A stretch of 64,000 nucleotides of DNA from an uncultured Methylophaga sp. (GCA_913055695.1 CAJXKF010000003.1:124001-188000); one strand, 5' to 3'; shown: positions 52,244 through 63,827, counted from the first letter of the stretch. Notes: generated from the letters alone by a model not told the origin. Translations and numbers: made by a program.

Positions 52244-53263
52244 TCAGGCAGGCCGCCTGACCTCCGCTTTCTGTTCTCTGCACAACAAAGCTTGCACTGA
52301 CTCGCGCGGATCGTAACCCTCAAACAGGATTTTGCATACCTGTTCTACAATGGGCATCTCCACGCCAACCTGTTTAGCCCGCAGTAATACTTCACGGGCA
52401 GCATGCATACCTTCTACTGTTTTGCCAACCTGTTTAACCGCCTCATCCACCTTGAGACCACTGCCCAGCGCCAGCCCCAGCTGCCGGTTGCGGCTCTGGT
52501 TGTCGGTACAGGTCAGAATCACATCACCAATACCGGCGAGGCCGAACAGGGTTTCCGATTCAGCGCCCAACGCCGCCGCCAGCCGGCGAATTTCCGCCAT
52601 TCCGCGGGTGATAAGCGCCGCCCGGGCATTGGCACCGAACCCCAGACCATCCGAAATACCGGCGGCGATGGCCAGCACATTCTTCACTGTGCCACCGATT
52701 TGCACCCCGACGATGTCGTGGGTGGTATAGATGCGTAAGGTCTGCGAATGCAGCAATTCTACCAAGGCATCGGCAAAAGCCTGATCCGGAGAGGCCACAG
52801 TCACCGCTGTCGGCAGATTGGCAGCAACCTCAGCCGCAAAAGACGGCCCGGATATTACGGCCAGCGGATGCGATTCGCCCAGTACGTCGCGCGCGGCATC
52901 ATGCAGGAACTGACCTTTATCAACAGTGAGGCCCTTGGTCGCCCAGCTCACTGGAACGTCCGACTGCAACAGCGGCCTGATAGTCCGCAGCATGTCGACA
53001 AAAGACTTGCTGGGGACAGAAATCAGCACATGGCGTGCTTCACGCACCGAGCTTTCCAGATCCGTGCTCAGAGTCAGGGGATCAGGGAAACGGATATCGG
53101 GCAGGTAGCGCGTATTAGTGCGGCTGGCCTGCATCTGTTTGATTTGCTCAGGGTCTCGCGCCCACAGGCGGACATCGTGACCTTTACGGGCAATCGCAAT
53201 GGCCAGTGCCGTTCCCCAGGCACCGGCACCGATAACCAGCGTCGGTAAAAGCTTTTCAGCCAC
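52244..53263 (-). CDS. gpsA: Glycerol-3-phosphate dehydrogenase [NAD(P)+]
   Basis: A 339-residue enzyme that reduces dihydroxyacetone phosphate to glycerol-3-phosphate for phospholipids. The Rossmann motif is VIGAGAWGTALAIAIARKGHDVRLWARD, the active Lys lies in GTVKNVLAIAAGISDGLGFGANARAALITRG, and it ends in the usual helical domain. The supply of glycerol-3-phosphate complements PlsY encoded near 48 kb. It follows secB by 14 bases. Confidence 0.96.
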   Translation of the reverse strand: MAEKLLPTLVIGAGAWGTALAIAIARKGHDVRLWARDPEQIKQMQASRTNTRYLPDIRFPDPLTLSTDLESSVREARHVLISVPSKSFVDMLRTIRPLLQSDVPVSWATKGLTVDKGQFLHDAARDVLGESHPLAVISGPSFAAEVAANLPTAVTVASPDQAFADALVELLHSQTLRIYTTHDIVGVQIGGTVKNVLAIAAGISDGLGFGANARAALITRGMAEIRRLAAALGAESETLFGLAGIGDVILTCTDNQSRNRQLGLALGSGLKVDEAVKQVGKTVEGMHAAREVLLRAKQVGVEMPIVEQVCKILFEGYDPRESVQALLCREQKAEVRRPA

Positions 53264-53277
53264 GTGCCGTCCTGTTA

Positions 53278-53772
53278 TCAGTGAGTCGCTTCAGACTGCG
53301 CCTGTTTAGCGGCTTGTTGCGCTCTTTCTTTGTTGTGCAGATACATGGCATCGAAATTCACCGGCGCCAGTACCAGTTGCGGGAAACCGCCCTTGGTGAC
53401 GAGATCAGACACCACTTCACGCACAAACGGGAACAGCGTGTTGGGGCAGTAGCTGCCCAGCAGCGGGCCCATTTCTTCGTTGCTGTATCCGGTCAGGGTA
53501 AAGATACCGGCCTGTTTGACTTCAACCAGGAAAGCGACTTTATCATCGACCTTGGCGGTGACCATGACGGTCAGAATGACTTCGTGATTGTCATCATCAA
53601 TGCGTTTGTAGTCGTTACCCAGTTGCAGGTCGAGCTTGGGTCGCCATTCATCACGGAAAATATCCGGTGAGTTAGGTGACTCGAATGAGACGTCTTTGGT
53701 GTAAACCTTCTGGATGACAAAGCGTGGTTTTTGCTGCTCTTCACCCGTTGCTGTTGCGTTTTCTTCAGCCAT
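53278..53772 (-). CDS. secB: Protein-export chaperone SecB
   Basis: A 164-residue SecB that holds pre-proteins unfolded and hands them to SecA (PRFVIQKVYTKDVSFESPNSPDIFRDEWRPKLDLQL; QAGIFTL; GSYCPNTLFPFVREVVSDLVTKGGFPQLVLAPVNFDAMYLHN). ATG 53772 is chosen because it gives the family start MAEEN and has GAAGGAAG upstream. It is part of the rhodanese-grxC-secB-gpsA cluster. Confidence 0.95.
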   Translation of the reverse strand: MAEENATATGEEQQKPRFVIQKVYTKDVSFESPNSPDIFRDEWRPKLDLQLGNDYKRIDDDNHEVILTVMVTAKVDDKVAFLVEVKQAGIFTLTGYSNEEMGPLLGSYCPNTLFPFVREVVSDLVTKGGFPQLVLAPVNFDAMYLHNKERAQQAAKQAQSEATH

Positions 53773-53785
53773 CTTTCTTCCTTCT

Positions 53786-54043
53786 CTACGATTGTGCCAG
53801 GAGACTATCCAGCTTGTTGGCGCGATCAATCGCCAGCAGGTCGGTATAGCCGCCTATAGCTTTATTATTAATGAAAATCTGAGGTACGGTGCGCTGCCGG
53901 CTCTTCTGCATCATTTCCTCGCGACGGGATGGATCCAGATCAACGCGGATTTCCTCGTACTTAACGCCTTTGCGATCCAGCAACTGCTTGGCCATGACGC
54001 AATAAGGACAATGTGCGGAAGAATAAACGATTACATTAGCCAC
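53786..54043 (-). CDS. grxC: Glutaredoxin 3
   Basis: An 85-residue glutathione-dependent thiol oxidoreductase with the dithiol motif Cys12-Pro-Tyr-Cys15 (SSAHCPYCVMAKQLL), the cis-Pro TVPQIFINN and the GG motif (GGYTDLLAID). It lies between secB and a rhodanese gene, as in E. coli and many gammaproteobacteria. Confidence 0.95.
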   Translation of the reverse strand: MANVIVYSSAHCPYCVMAKQLLDRKGVKYEEIRVDLDPSRREEMMQKSRQRTVPQIFINNKAIGGYTDLLAIDRANKLDSLLAQS

Positions 54044-54067
54044 AATAACACCCTGCTTATGTTCGGA

Positions 54068-54487
54068 TTAACTGAACAGCGGCAGCTTGGCCTCTTTCCA
54101 GGCATGCAGGCCGCCGGATAAAACATAGACTTGTTCAAAGCCCTGACGACGCAGTTGTTTGACTGCACTGCGAGAACGCTGCCCGCTGGCACAGACAAGC
54201 ACCACCGGCTGCGCTTTATTTTTCAGCTCACCGGCCTTATCGGCCAGTTCAGACAGGGGCAGGTTAATGGAGTCAGCGATGTGCTCTTTGTCGAATTCCG
54301 CCTTGTCGCGGACATCAACAAACGAGCCTTTGTTCTGATTGACCAGACGCACCGCCTGGTTCGGGCCCAGCATCTGCAGGCCGCTCAACTTGCGGTTTAT
54401 TGAGTCGGAAAAGACCAGCCAGGCCAGCACCACGAAGGCTGTCACCAGAATCCAGTGATTAACAATAAACTCACCCAAGTTTTCCAT
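54068..54487 (-). CDS. Membrane-anchored rhodanese (YibN-like)
   Basis: A 139-residue protein with one N-terminal membrane helix (FIVNHWILVTAFVVLAWLVF) and a cytoplasmic rhodanese domain. The active loop is VLVCASGQRSRSA, with the persulfide-bearing Cys, and DVRDKAEFDKEHIADSINLPL is the usual conserved entry. Rhodaneses move sulfane sulfur between thiols. It is next to grxC and 25 bases from an ArsR regulator whose Cys pair resembles persulfide sensors. ATG 54487 is chosen for the membrane-helix start. Confidence 0.9.
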   Translation of the reverse strand: MENLGEFIVNHWILVTAFVVLAWLVFSDSINRKLSGLQMLGPNQAVRLVNQNKGSFVDVRDKAEFDKEHIADSINLPLSELADKAGELKNKAQPVVLVCASGQRSRSAVKQLRRQGFEQVYVLSGGLHAWKEAKLPLFS

Positions 54488-54512
54488 TTTACCCCTACTT
54501 AAATACGCTGAA

Positions 54513-54884
54513 TTAATGTTGTTTTGCCGGGCAGAATACATCACGCATCATCTCTATCAGACGCAGCGTGCGTTCATCATTGACCCGGTAATAAATGCGG
54601 TTGGCATCACGCCGGGATGCCAGAATTTCCTTGTCCCGCAGCTTGGCCAGATGCTGGGACACATTACTCTGTGTGGTACCCACACAGTCGACAATATCCT
54701 GTACCGACAACTCTTTCTCACCGACCGCGCACAGAATCTTCAGTCGCAGGGGATGCGACATGGCTTTGAGCGCAAATGCTGCACGTTCGATATCGTTGTC
54801 GAACGCGATGAGGTCGAGGTTTCCGGCTTGTGCCACGATATTTTCCGCTGTTACCTGTGACTGTATTTCATCACAAAAGCCCAT
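54513..54884 (-). CDS. ArsR-family regulator, likely SqrR/BigR-type persulfide sensor
   Basis: A 123-residue winged-helix repressor. The recognition helix is TTQSNVSQHLAKLRDKE, then the beta wing RRDANRIYYRVND. It lacks the ArsR metal motif ELCVCD. Instead, Cys52 (RLKILCAVGEK) and Cys118 (MRDVFCPAKQH) are 66 residues apart, the same spacing as the two sensing cysteines of SqrR (41/107) and BigR (42/108), which form a polysulfide bridge. The adjacent rhodanese supports a sulfur-stress role. ATG 54884 is preferred over GTG 54893. Both lack a clear ribosome site. Confidence 0.82.
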   Translation of the reverse strand: MGFCDEIQSQVTAENIVAQAGNLDLIAFDNDIERAAFALKAMSHPLRLKILCAVGEKELSVQDIVDCVGTTQSNVSQHLAKLRDKEILASRRDANRIYYRVNDERTLRLIEMMRDVFCPAKQH

Positions 54885-54974
54885 ATAATACACGGCTGAT
54901 ACGTCGAATTATATATAAAGACACCGGTCAGCCGTGAGAGAGCCCGACCACACATCGTTTCAAGGATTTTTTCA

Positions 54975-56510
<1,536 letters not shown>

Positions 56511-56518
56511 AGCCTGTA

Positions 56519-57754
56519 GTGCTGAAACGTCTCGCTCCGGCCTGTTTTCTGCTGCTGTTCTCTGCCGGCCTTGAGGCCGGCGGGAACTCTGCTGAACGGC
56601 TCGATACGGTCCGCGGTGAAATCGAGGATCTCAGTGCCGATCTGAGCCAGAAAAAAGCCAGTCGCGAAGAGATGTATGCCCAGCTCAAGCAGCAAAGTCG
56701 CAAAGTCTCTGAACTCAACCGTGAACTGCGCTCCCTGGAGCAACAGATCGCGGAAAAGAACCAAACCCTGAAACAACTGCGTGAAGTCGCCGGCATCAAA
56801 GAGGCTGAGCAGAACCAGCAACTGGACGCACTGTATGAGCAGATGCGTGCGGCTTACATCAACGCCGAGCCCAGCTATCTGGAAATGCTGCTGAACCAGC
56901 AGGATATCGCCACCATCAGCCGTGGCAGCACTTATTTCCGTTATTTCCACGAAGCACGCAAGGCCCAGCTGGAGAGCATCAATCAGATCCTGACCCAGCT
57001 CAATGAGGAACAGAAAGCCATTCTGCTGGCACAGCAGTCGCTGGAAATGGCTAAGCAAGAACAACTACTGAAACAGCAGGCGCTGCAACAGGAAACTGAG
57101 AAACGTAAAGCGACTCTGGCCGCGCTCGATAAAACCATTTCCGGACAGGATGCAAAACTGGCCGCCCTGAAGGAAGAAGAGAGTAATCTGCAGGCACTGC
57201 TGGATCGTCTTGCCCGCGAGCGTGAACAGCGGATCGCCCGCGAGCAAGCCGCACAGGAAAAAGCTGCACGCGACAAAGCCAAACAACAGCAGCAGAAGCC
57301 CCCCGCAGCAACAAAATCGGCAGCGATTGCTCCGCCACCGAAACCAAATACCCCGTTTTCGCGTCTGAATGGTAAATTGAACTGGCCGGTCAGCGGAAAA
57401 GTGCTGGCGCGCTATGGCAGCCCCCGAAATCTTGGTAAACTCAAGTGGCAAGGTATCGTCATCGACTCCCCTACCGGAAACGATGTCAGAGCCACGGCTA
57501 CAGGCCGGGTGGTATTTGCTGACTGGTTACGGGGATTCGGCCTGCTGATTATTGTTGATCACGGCGAACAGTACATGACGCTCTACGGCAACAATGAGAC
57601 TTTATTGAAACAAGCCGGTGATACTGTTCAGGCAGGTGAAGTCATTGCCCAGTCAGGCGAACAGGGAATTCGCGGTCTGACCGGTCTTTATTTTGAAATC
57701 CGCCACCGCGGTGCGCCGACCAACCCGTTAAAATGGTTGGCCAGGCAGGGCTGA
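56519..57754 (+). CDS. envC: Murein hydrolase activator EnvC
   Basis: A 411-residue periplasmic protein: signal peptide (LAPACFLLLFSAGLEAGG), a long coiled coil (about 25-250), a Pro/Lys linker and a C-terminal LytM domain. The zinc ligands of active M23 peptidases are not conserved: the first His is replaced (GKLKWQGIVID) and the last motif reads YFEIRHRG. This is normal for EnvC, which activates AmiA/AmiB amidases at the division site rather than cutting itself. It starts with GTG, nine bases after gpmI. Confidence 0.9.
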   Translation: MLKRLAPACFLLLFSAGLEAGGNSAERLDTVRGEIEDLSADLSQKKASREEMYAQLKQQSRKVSELNRELRSLEQQIAEKNQTLKQLREVAGIKEAEQNQQLDALYEQMRAAYINAEPSYLEMLLNQQDIATISRGSTYFRYFHEARKAQLESINQILTQLNEEQKAILLAQQSLEMAKQEQLLKQQALQQETEKRKATLAALDKTISGQDAKLAALKEEESNLQALLDRLAREREQRIAREQAAQEKAARDKAKQQQQKPPAATKSAAIAPPPKPNTPFSRLNGKLNWPVSGKVLARYGSPRNLGKLKWQGIVIDSPTGNDVRATATGRVVFADWLRGFGLLIIVDHGEQYMTLYGNNETLLKQAGDTVQAGEVIAQSGEQGIRGLTGLYFEIRHRGAPTNPLKWLARQG

Positions 57755-57780
57755 GGTGTGCCAACCACTAAGGAAACGAT

Positions 57781-59145
57781 ATGAGCTTTTTTAAACGCGA
57801 TTTCGGATTGATTACAACTGGCATTATTCTGGGGGCGACCCTGGTATTCGGCCAGATGGTCTTTGCCGAGCGTGAGTCAGCGCAGCCGGATCTGCCGCTG
57901 GAAGACCTGAGGACTTTTTCTGAAATCTTCGGTCGCATTAAAAGCAGCTATGTCGAACCGGTTGAGGATAAGCAACTGCTGGAAAACGCCATCCGCGGCA
58001 TGCTTTCCGGTCTTGATCCTCATTCCACTTATCTGGACCTGGATGAATTCCAGGAATTACGTGAGGGCACCTCGGGTGAGTTTGGCGGTCTGGGGATCGA
58101 AGTCAGTATGGAAGATGGCTTTGTCAAAGTCGTTGCACCGATTGATGATACCCCGGCAGCGGAAGCCGGCATTCAGCCCGGTGACCTGATTATCCGTCTT
58201 GATGAAACACCGGTTAAAGGCATGGCGCTCAATGATGCGGTCGATATCATGCGTGGTGAACCGGGAACAAAGTTAACACTCACTATCATTCGCGAAGGGG
58301 CAGATAAGCCACTCAAAGTCGAACTGACCCGCGCTATCATCAAAGTTGAAAGCGTGAAGAAAAAAATGCTGGAGCCGGGTTATGGCTACATCCGCATCAC
58401 CACTTTCCAGTCACGTACCGGTGCCAGCCTGCGTGAGGCCATCAGCGAATTGAAGCAGCAAAGCAATGGCAATCTGAATGGTCTTGTGCTGGATCTGCGC
58501 AATAATCCAGGTGGTGTTTTGGAAGCCGCTGTCGATGTGGCTGACGCCTTCCTGCAAAAAGGCCTGATTGTGTATACCGATGGTCGCATTGCCGACGCTG
58601 ATCAGAAGTTCCATGCCACACCGGATGACTTGCTCAAGGGGGCACCTCTTATTGTTCTGGTCAACGGTGGTTCTGCCTCAGCTTCTGAGATTGTCGCCGG
58701 CGCGCTTCAAGATCACGAACGTGCCATTATTCTGGGTAGCAAAACCTTCGGTAAGGGCTCGGTCCAGACTGTCATGCCACTGACCAATAACACGGCTGTT
58801 AAAATGACTACCGCGCGTTATTACACGCCGTCAGGCCGCTCTATCCAGGCTGAAGGCATTGTGCCGGATATCAAAATCAGTGGTATCCGTGTTGCCTCGG
58901 TCGACGATAATGAATTTACACCATTACGTGAACGCGATCTGGCACACCACTTGGAAAATGGCAAAGCCGAAGAAAAACCTGAAAGCCAGAACCAGGAACA
59001 AAACGGCGAAGAATCGGTGATACCAGAGACGGTTGGCACCGCTGCCGAAGAGAAAGAAAAGAAAGAACAGCCACTGGAAGTGACTGACTACGTATTGTCA
59101 CAGGCGCTGAACCTGTTGAAAGGCATGACTATCCTCAATCGATAG
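57781..59145 (+). CDS. ctpA: C-terminal processing peptidase, S41 family
   Basis: A 454-residue carboxyl-terminal protease. It has an N-terminal membrane anchor (FGLITTGIILGATLVFGQMVFA), a PDZ domain (GGLGIEVSMEDGFVKVVAPIDDTPAAEAGIQPGDLIIRLDE), and the Ser/Lys catalytic core (VNGGSASASEIVAGALQDHERAIILGSKTFGKGSVQTV). The C-terminal tail is Glu/Lys/Gln-rich. It degrades or trims periplasmic proteins. AGGAAACGAT precedes the ATG; 26 bases separate it from envC. Confidence 0.95.
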   Translation: MSFFKRDFGLITTGIILGATLVFGQMVFAERESAQPDLPLEDLRTFSEIFGRIKSSYVEPVEDKQLLENAIRGMLSGLDPHSTYLDLDEFQELREGTSGEFGGLGIEVSMEDGFVKVVAPIDDTPAAEAGIQPGDLIIRLDETPVKGMALNDAVDIMRGEPGTKLTLTIIREGADKPLKVELTRAIIKVESVKKKMLEPGYGYIRITTFQSRTGASLREAISELKQQSNGNLNGLVLDLRNNPGGVLEAAVDVADAFLQKGLIVYTDGRIADADQKFHATPDDLLKGAPLIVLVNGGSASASEIVAGALQDHERAIILGSKTFGKGSVQTVMPLTNNTAVKMTTARYYTPSGRSIQAEGIVPDIKISGIRVASVDDNEFTPLRERDLAHHLENGKAEEKPESQNQEQNGEESVIPETVGTAAEEKEKKEQPLEVTDYVLSQALNLLKGMTILNR

Positions 59146-59156
59146 GCAGGAGCATT

Positions 59157-59711
59157 ATGGCCAGTGTATTAATTCCCCTGGCAGAGGGTTGCGAGGAGCT
59201 GGAAGCGGTCACCCTGATCGACCTGTTACGACGGGCCGGTATCACGGTGACCACGGCCAGCCTCGGTCATCAGAGAACGCTGACAGCAAGCCGTCAGGTC
59301 GGTCTGGTTGCAGATACGCTGCTGGACAATGTGCTTGATGATGATTTCGATATGATGCTGATGCCCGGCGGACAGCCGGGTACCGATCATCTCAATAATG
59401 ATCACCGTGTTCATGCCCTGATTAAACGTTTACAGCATGAAGGCCGCTATCTTGCGGCGATCTGCGCCGCCCCGATGGTGCTGGCTAGCGCCGGCATCCT
59501 GGATGGCAAGCGCGCCACCAGTTATCCGGGCGCACTGAATAAGGAAAAATGGCCAGCGATTGAAATAAGCGCTGAACCGATAGTCACTGATGGCAAGGTG
59601 CTGACCTCGAGAGGACCGGGTACCGCCATGGACTTCGCACTCACCATCATTGAGCTGCTGACTGATAAAACCACCCGCGACAAGGTCGAAGCCGGCCTGG
59701 TCCGTCCCTGA
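59157..59711 (+). CDS. yajL: DJ-1/PfpI-family protein (YajL-like)
   Basis: A 184-residue member of the DJ-1 superfamily. The nucleophile-elbow Cys103 (AAICAAPMVLASAGIL), conserved Glu (LAEGCEELEAVTLIDLLRRAG) and ending match YajL, an oxidative-stress chaperone and glyoxalase/deglycase-like protein. It lies 11 bases after ctpA with CAGGAG upstream and is followed by the double receiver gene after nine bases. Confidence 0.9.
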   Translation: MASVLIPLAEGCEELEAVTLIDLLRRAGITVTTASLGHQRTLTASRQVGLVADTLLDNVLDDDFDMMLMPGGQPGTDHLNNDHRVHALIKRLQHEGRYLAAICAAPMVLASAGILDGKRATSYPGALNKEKWPAIEISAEPIVTDGKVLTSRGPGTAMDFALTIIELLTDKTTRDKVEAGLVRP

Positions 59712-59720
59712 GGGCAGCGT

Positions 59721-60509
59721 ATGTCATTGACTGCAGCTGATCTGTCTATTCTTCTGGTTGAACCCTCTGCGATGCAGCTCAAGCTCATCATGCGCCATCT
59801 TGAGCAGGAAGGTATCAATAAAATCGATGGCGTCAGTAATGGCGAGGAAGCACTGGCCCATATCGCTCAATATCCGCCTGATCTGGTCATTTCGGCCATG
59901 TATCTGCAGGATATGACCGCCGACGAACTCATTAACGCTGTGCAGGCGATCGACAATGAGATCGCATTTATGTTGATTTCCAGCGAGACCGGTCAGCAGG
60001 CACTGGAACCCATCCGCCAGGCCGGGGTTATGGCGATTCTCCCCAAGCCTTTCGATTCCAGGGATTTACGACGCGCGATTCGTGCCACGCTGGATGTCAT
60101 AGACCCCAGTGAAATCGAGCTGGAAAGCTATGATGTCAGCGAACTGAATATCCTGCTGGTTGATGACAGCTTTACTTCCCGCAATCACCTTTCCCGTGTT
60201 CTCGGCAGTCTGGGCATTAAGCATATCGATCTGGCGGAAAACGGCCGGGAGGCAGTCAGCCTGCTCGGCAGTCACAGCTATGATCTGGTGGTGACCGATC
60301 TCAATATGCCGGAAATGGATGGCCACGAGCTGACCCGCTATATCCGCGATGAAATGGGCGATGTCGTGCTGCCGATTCTGATGGCGACCACTGAAAACAA
60401 TCAGGCCCGGCTGGGGAATGTTCAGCAGGCCGGTGTTTCGGCCATTCTCGATAAACCATTTGAACCGCAAACCATCCGCGAAATGCTGTTTCGTGTACTG
60501 GATGCCTGA
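59721..60509 (+). CDS. Double receiver protein with one degenerate REC domain
   Basis: A 262-residue protein of two receiver domains and no output domain. REC1 (residues 8-125) has ILLVEPSAM and LVISAMYLQD, so Ala59 occupies the phospho-acceptor site and the acidic pair is incomplete; it cannot be phosphorylated normally. REC2 (140-260) has ILLVDDSFT, acceptor Asp193 (LVVTDLNMPEMDG) and the switch Lys in LDKPFEP. It is a CheY-like adaptor, possibly with REC1 as a docking domain. The partner kinase is unknown. Confidence 0.85.
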   Translation: MSLTAADLSILLVEPSAMQLKLIMRHLEQEGINKIDGVSNGEEALAHIAQYPPDLVISAMYLQDMTADELINAVQAIDNEIAFMLISSETGQQALEPIRQAGVMAILPKPFDSRDLRRAIRATLDVIDPSEIELESYDVSELNILLVDDSFTSRNHLSRVLGSLGIKHIDLAENGREAVSLLGSHSYDLVVTDLNMPEMDGHELTRYIRDEMGDVVLPILMATTENNQARLGNVQQAGVSAILDKPFEPQTIREMLFRVLDA

Positions 60510-61403
60510 TTATTTTTCTGCCACCGCTTTCTGTTGCCCCAGCGCCACAAAACGCTGCATATAGGGTACCGTTTCTTCACCTTCCCGCATTGCTGCAAAC
60601 AGCGTCTTCATCACCCCTTTTTTACCCAGACGCAGTGTACTTACAGGCAGACTGTCACTGTAATGCCGTGCCAGCCAGTCAGGCAGAATGGTAACGCCGC
60701 GATTGAGCGCTGCCATCTGGATCATAATATCCAGCGAGGCCATCGCCTTGTGCCTGGGACTGATTCCCGCCGGCATCAGAAACTGGGTATAGATATCCAG
60801 TCTTTCATGAGGCACAGGGAAAGTAAGTAATAACTCACCTGATAAATCCTGTGCCTCAATAAAGAGCTTACTCGCAAGCGGGTGCTCCCTGGCCACCAGC
60901 AGCACCAGTTCGTAATCAAATAAGGGCGCATAAACCACCCCTTGCTGCTTCACTTTATCCGGGGTGACCAGCAGATCAATATGATAATTAAGCAGGCCCT
61001 GCAGGCCTGAAAACTGGAACTTGTGCACGATATCAACATCCATTTTCGGCATTGTCACCAGATAATCTGCCAGCACCCCTTTAAGCCACTCATAACAGGG
61101 ATGGCATTCCACCCCCAGCCGCAAAATACCCTGCTTGCCATCGGCATAGGCTTTCAATGTATTTTCGGTCTGCTCCAGCACCGGCAAAACCTGTCCAGCA
61201 ACCCGCAGCAGAAGCTGACCGGCCTGCGTCAGACGCAATTTCCGCCCCTGACGTTCCCATAAACTCACTTCCAGTTTCTGCTCCAGATAACGCATCTGAT
61301 GGGAGAGGGCCGGCTGAGTGACAAACAGGGCATTGGCAGCTGCGGTCAGGCTGCCATGTTCGGCCAGCGCCTGAATGATTTTGAGGTGGCTGCGCTCAAT
61401 CAT
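60510..61403 (-). CDS. metR: LysR-family regulator MetR
   Basis: A 297-residue LysR regulator that is divergent from metE. Helix-turn-helix at about 5-60 ([39 protein letters not shown]) with a substrate domain resembling MetR ([18 protein letters not shown], where homocysteine is the coactivator). Gene order and homology strongly favour control of metE. Confidence 0.93.
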   Translation of the reverse strand: MIERSHLKIIQALAEHGSLTAAANALFVTQPALSHQMRYLEQKLEVSLWERQGRKLRLTQAGQLLLRVAGQVLPVLEQTENTLKAYADGKQGILRLGVECHPCYEWLKGVLADYLVTMPKMDVDIVHKFQFSGLQGLLNYHIDLLVTPDKVKQQGVVYAPLFDYELVLLVAREHPLASKLFIEAQDLSGELLLTFPVPHERLDIYTQFLMPAGISPRHKAMASLDIMIQMAALNRGVTILPDWLARHYSDSLPVSTLRLGKKGVMKTLFAAMREGEETVPYMQRFVALGQQKAVAEK

Positions 61404-61499
61404 CTATTAGTTATTCTCATGGATAAGGTAAAAAATATCATTATTCCTCATTTCACTGTGTCCTTACAATGGCTGCCATCTGCAAACAAAGGACGAATC
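61404..61499. promoter_or_regulatory. metR-metE divergent promoter region
   Basis: A 96-base intergenic region that should contain the MetR site. It opens with CTATTAGTTAT (61404-61414), the reverse complement of the ATAACTAATAG found in the LysR-pycA region. The metE ribosome site AAAGGA lies at 61488-61493. Confidence 0.5.
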
Positions 61500-63779
61500 A
61501 TGATTAGCACCCATAATCTCGGTTTCCCGAGAATCGGCAAACGCCGCGAACTGAAATTTGCCCTGGAACAGTACTGGCGGGGCGAATCATCTTTGCCTGA
61601 ACTGGAAGTCACCGCCAGAACTCTGCGTCAGACACACTGGCAATATCAGCAGAAACTGGATTGGCTGCCGGTAGGAGACTTTTCTCTGTATGACCATGTG
61701 CTCGACACCAGTCTGCTGGTGGGTAATTTACCGGACCGCACTGACCGCCGACTGGCTGAAACCGACCAGTATTTTCAGGCAGCACGCGGGCAATCTTCAA
61801 AGCAATTGCAGCAGACTCCAATAGCTGCAGCAGAAATGACCAAATGGTTTGATACCAATTATCATTATCTGGTCCCTGAATTCAGTGCTGATACGCAATT
61901 TGAACTTAATGCCGAGCGGCTGCTGGCACAGTTCCGTGAAGCGGTGAGTCATGGCTTTCAGGCAAAACCCGTCATTCTCGGACCGGTCAGCTATCTCTGG
62001 CTGGGTAAAGCCAAAGATGACAGCCGTAAGCTCGATCTGCTGGCAGATTTACTGCCTGTCTACGAGCAGTGTCTGCTGACGCTGGCAGAAGCGGGGGCTG
62101 ACTGGGTGCAGATTGATGAACCGGTACTGTCGACCGAGCTGGATCAGGACTGGCAACATGCATTGACCCAGGCCTACTTTGCCCTCAACAAAACCCCGGT
62201 ACGTTTACTTCTGACGAGTTATTTTGCGCCGCTGCGTGAAAACCTGAATCTGGCCTGTGAACTGCCTGCAGCAGGCTTGCATATCGATGCCGTCAATGCC
62301 CGCGAAGAAGTCATTAAAGTGATTGACTGGCTGCCCGCGCACAAGACGCTGTCCCTGGGCGTTATTAACGGCCGCAATATCTGGAAAAGCGATCTGAACA
62401 GTCTGCTGGACTGGCTGGAACCGCTGCATCAGCGTCTCGGCGATAGGCTGTGGCTGGCGCCATCCTGCTCATTGTTACATGTGCCGGTCGATCTGGAGCA
62501 GGAAAAGGAACTCGATAGCGATATCAAAAACTGGCTGGCTTTTGCGGTGCAGAAACTGGATGAACTGAACTGTCTCGCACTGGCGCTGAATCACGGTCGT
62601 GATAGCGTTAAAGCTGAACTGGCTCAGAATGCCGATGCGATTCAAAGCCGTCGTGCGTCGGAAAAAGTGCATAACCCCCAGGTACGCGATCGCCTTCAAA
62701 CCGTCACTGAAGACTGGGGTCAACGCCGCAGTGCCTATGCCGAGCGCAGCAAGATCCAGCGCGCCAGGCATGCTTTGCCGCTATTTCCTACCACCACGAT
62801 CGGCTCTTTCCCGCAAACGACGGCTATCCGCCAGAGCCGCTTGCAATACCGCCGTGGTGAGCTTGATGAACAGAGCTACCAGCGCGATATGCAGCAGCAG
62901 ATCGAATATGCCATTGCCGAACAGGAAAAAGTCGGTCTTGATGTGCTGGTCCATGGCGAAGCCGAACGCAATGACATGGTCGAGTACTTCGGTGAGCAGC
63001 TGGAAGGTTATGCTTTCACCCGTTTCGGCTGGGTGCAGTCCTATGGCTCTCGCTGCGTCAAACCGCCCGTGATTTTCGGTGATGTTGAGCGCCCCAAAGC
63101 GATGACCGTGGAGTGGATTGCTTACGCCCAGTCACTGACTGACAAACCGGTCAAAGGTATGCTGACCGGTCCGGTAACCATGCTTAACTGGTCTTTTGTG
63201 CGTGATGATCAGCCACGTTCACAAACCTGTCTGCAACTGGCACTGGCCATCCGTGATGAAGTGCAGAATCTGGAGCAGCAGGGCGTCAGCATCATTCAGA
63301 TTGATGAGGCCGCTTTGCGTGAAGGCCTGCCATTACGGCGTGCTGACTGGCAGCATTATCTCGACTGGGCGGTGAATTGTTTCCGGATCAGCGCCAATGG
63401 GGTTAAGGATGAAACACAGATCCATACCCATATGTGCTATTCCGAGTTTAATGACATTATCGAGTCGATTGCAGCGATGGATGCGGATGTCATTACTATC
63501 GAAACCTCGCGCTCGGATATGGAACTGCTGGATGTGTTCAATGCCTTTGACTACCCCAATGAGATCGGGCCCGGTGTTTATGATATTCACAGTCCCAATA
63601 TCCCTGACGTTAATCAGATTCGCTATTTGATGGAAAGGGCGGCTGAACGGATTCCACCCGAACGTCTGTGGGTCAACCCGGACTGCGGTCTGAAAACGCG
63701 GCAGTGGAACGAAGTCAAACCGGCGCTGGCCGCCATGGTTCAGGCTGCCGGAGAACTCAGGCAGGATGCCGCCGCCTGA
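61500..63779 (+). CDS. metE: Cobalamin-independent methionine synthase
   Basis: A 759-residue enzyme that methylates homocysteine using 5-methyl-tetrahydropteroyl-triglutamate. Start [23 protein letters not shown]; zinc ligands in [12 protein letters not shown] and [10 protein letters not shown] frame open from 61299 would add 67 residues that lie over metR, so I use 61500. A GC hairpin is 20 bases downstream. Confidence 0.97.
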   Translation: MISTHNLGFPRIGKRRELKFALEQYWRGESSLPELEVTARTLRQTHWQYQQKLDWLPVGDFSLYDHVLDTSLLVGNLPDRTDRRLAETDQYFQAARGQSSKQLQQTPIAAAEMTKWFDTNYHYLVPEFSADTQFELNAERLLAQFREAVSHGFQAKPVILGPVSYLWLGKAKDDSRKLDLLADLLPVYEQCLLTLAEAGADWVQIDEPVLSTELDQDWQHALTQAYFALNKTPVRLLLTSYFAPLRENLNLACELPAAGLHIDAVNAREEVIKVIDWLPAHKTLSLGVINGRNIWKSDLNSLLDWLEPLHQRLGDRLWLAPSCSLLHVPVDLEQEKELDSDIKNWLAFAVQKLDELNCLALALNHGRDSVKAELAQNADAIQSRRASEKVHNPQVRDRLQTVTEDWGQRRSAYAERSKIQRARHALPLFPTTTIGSFPQTTAIRQSRLQYRRGELDEQSYQRDMQQQIEYAIAEQEKVGLDVLVHGEAERNDMVEYFGEQLEGYAFTRFGWVQSYGSRCVKPPVIFGDVERPKAMTVEWIAYAQSLTDKPVKGMLTGPVTMLNWSFVRDDQPRSQTCLQLALAIRDEVQNLEQQGVSIIQIDEAALREGLPLRRADWQHYLDWAVNCFRISANGVKDETQIHTHMCYSEFNDIIESIAAMDADVITIETSRSDMELLDVFNAFDYPNEIGPGVYDIHSPNIPDVNQIRYLMERAAERIPPERLWVNPDCGLKTRQWNEVKPALAAMVQAAGELRQDAAA

Positions 63780-63799
63780 AGCCGTTTTCCTCTCAGCAA

Positions 63800-63819
63800 G
63801 CCGGGCAGGGAAGCCCGGC
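63800..63819. terminator. Short hairpin between metE and the next gene
   Basis: A 7-bp stem GCCGGGC with GCCCGGC and 6-base loop, no T-run. It is a weak terminator candidate for the convergent genes. Confidence 0.4.
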
Positions 63820-63827
63820 CACTGCTG

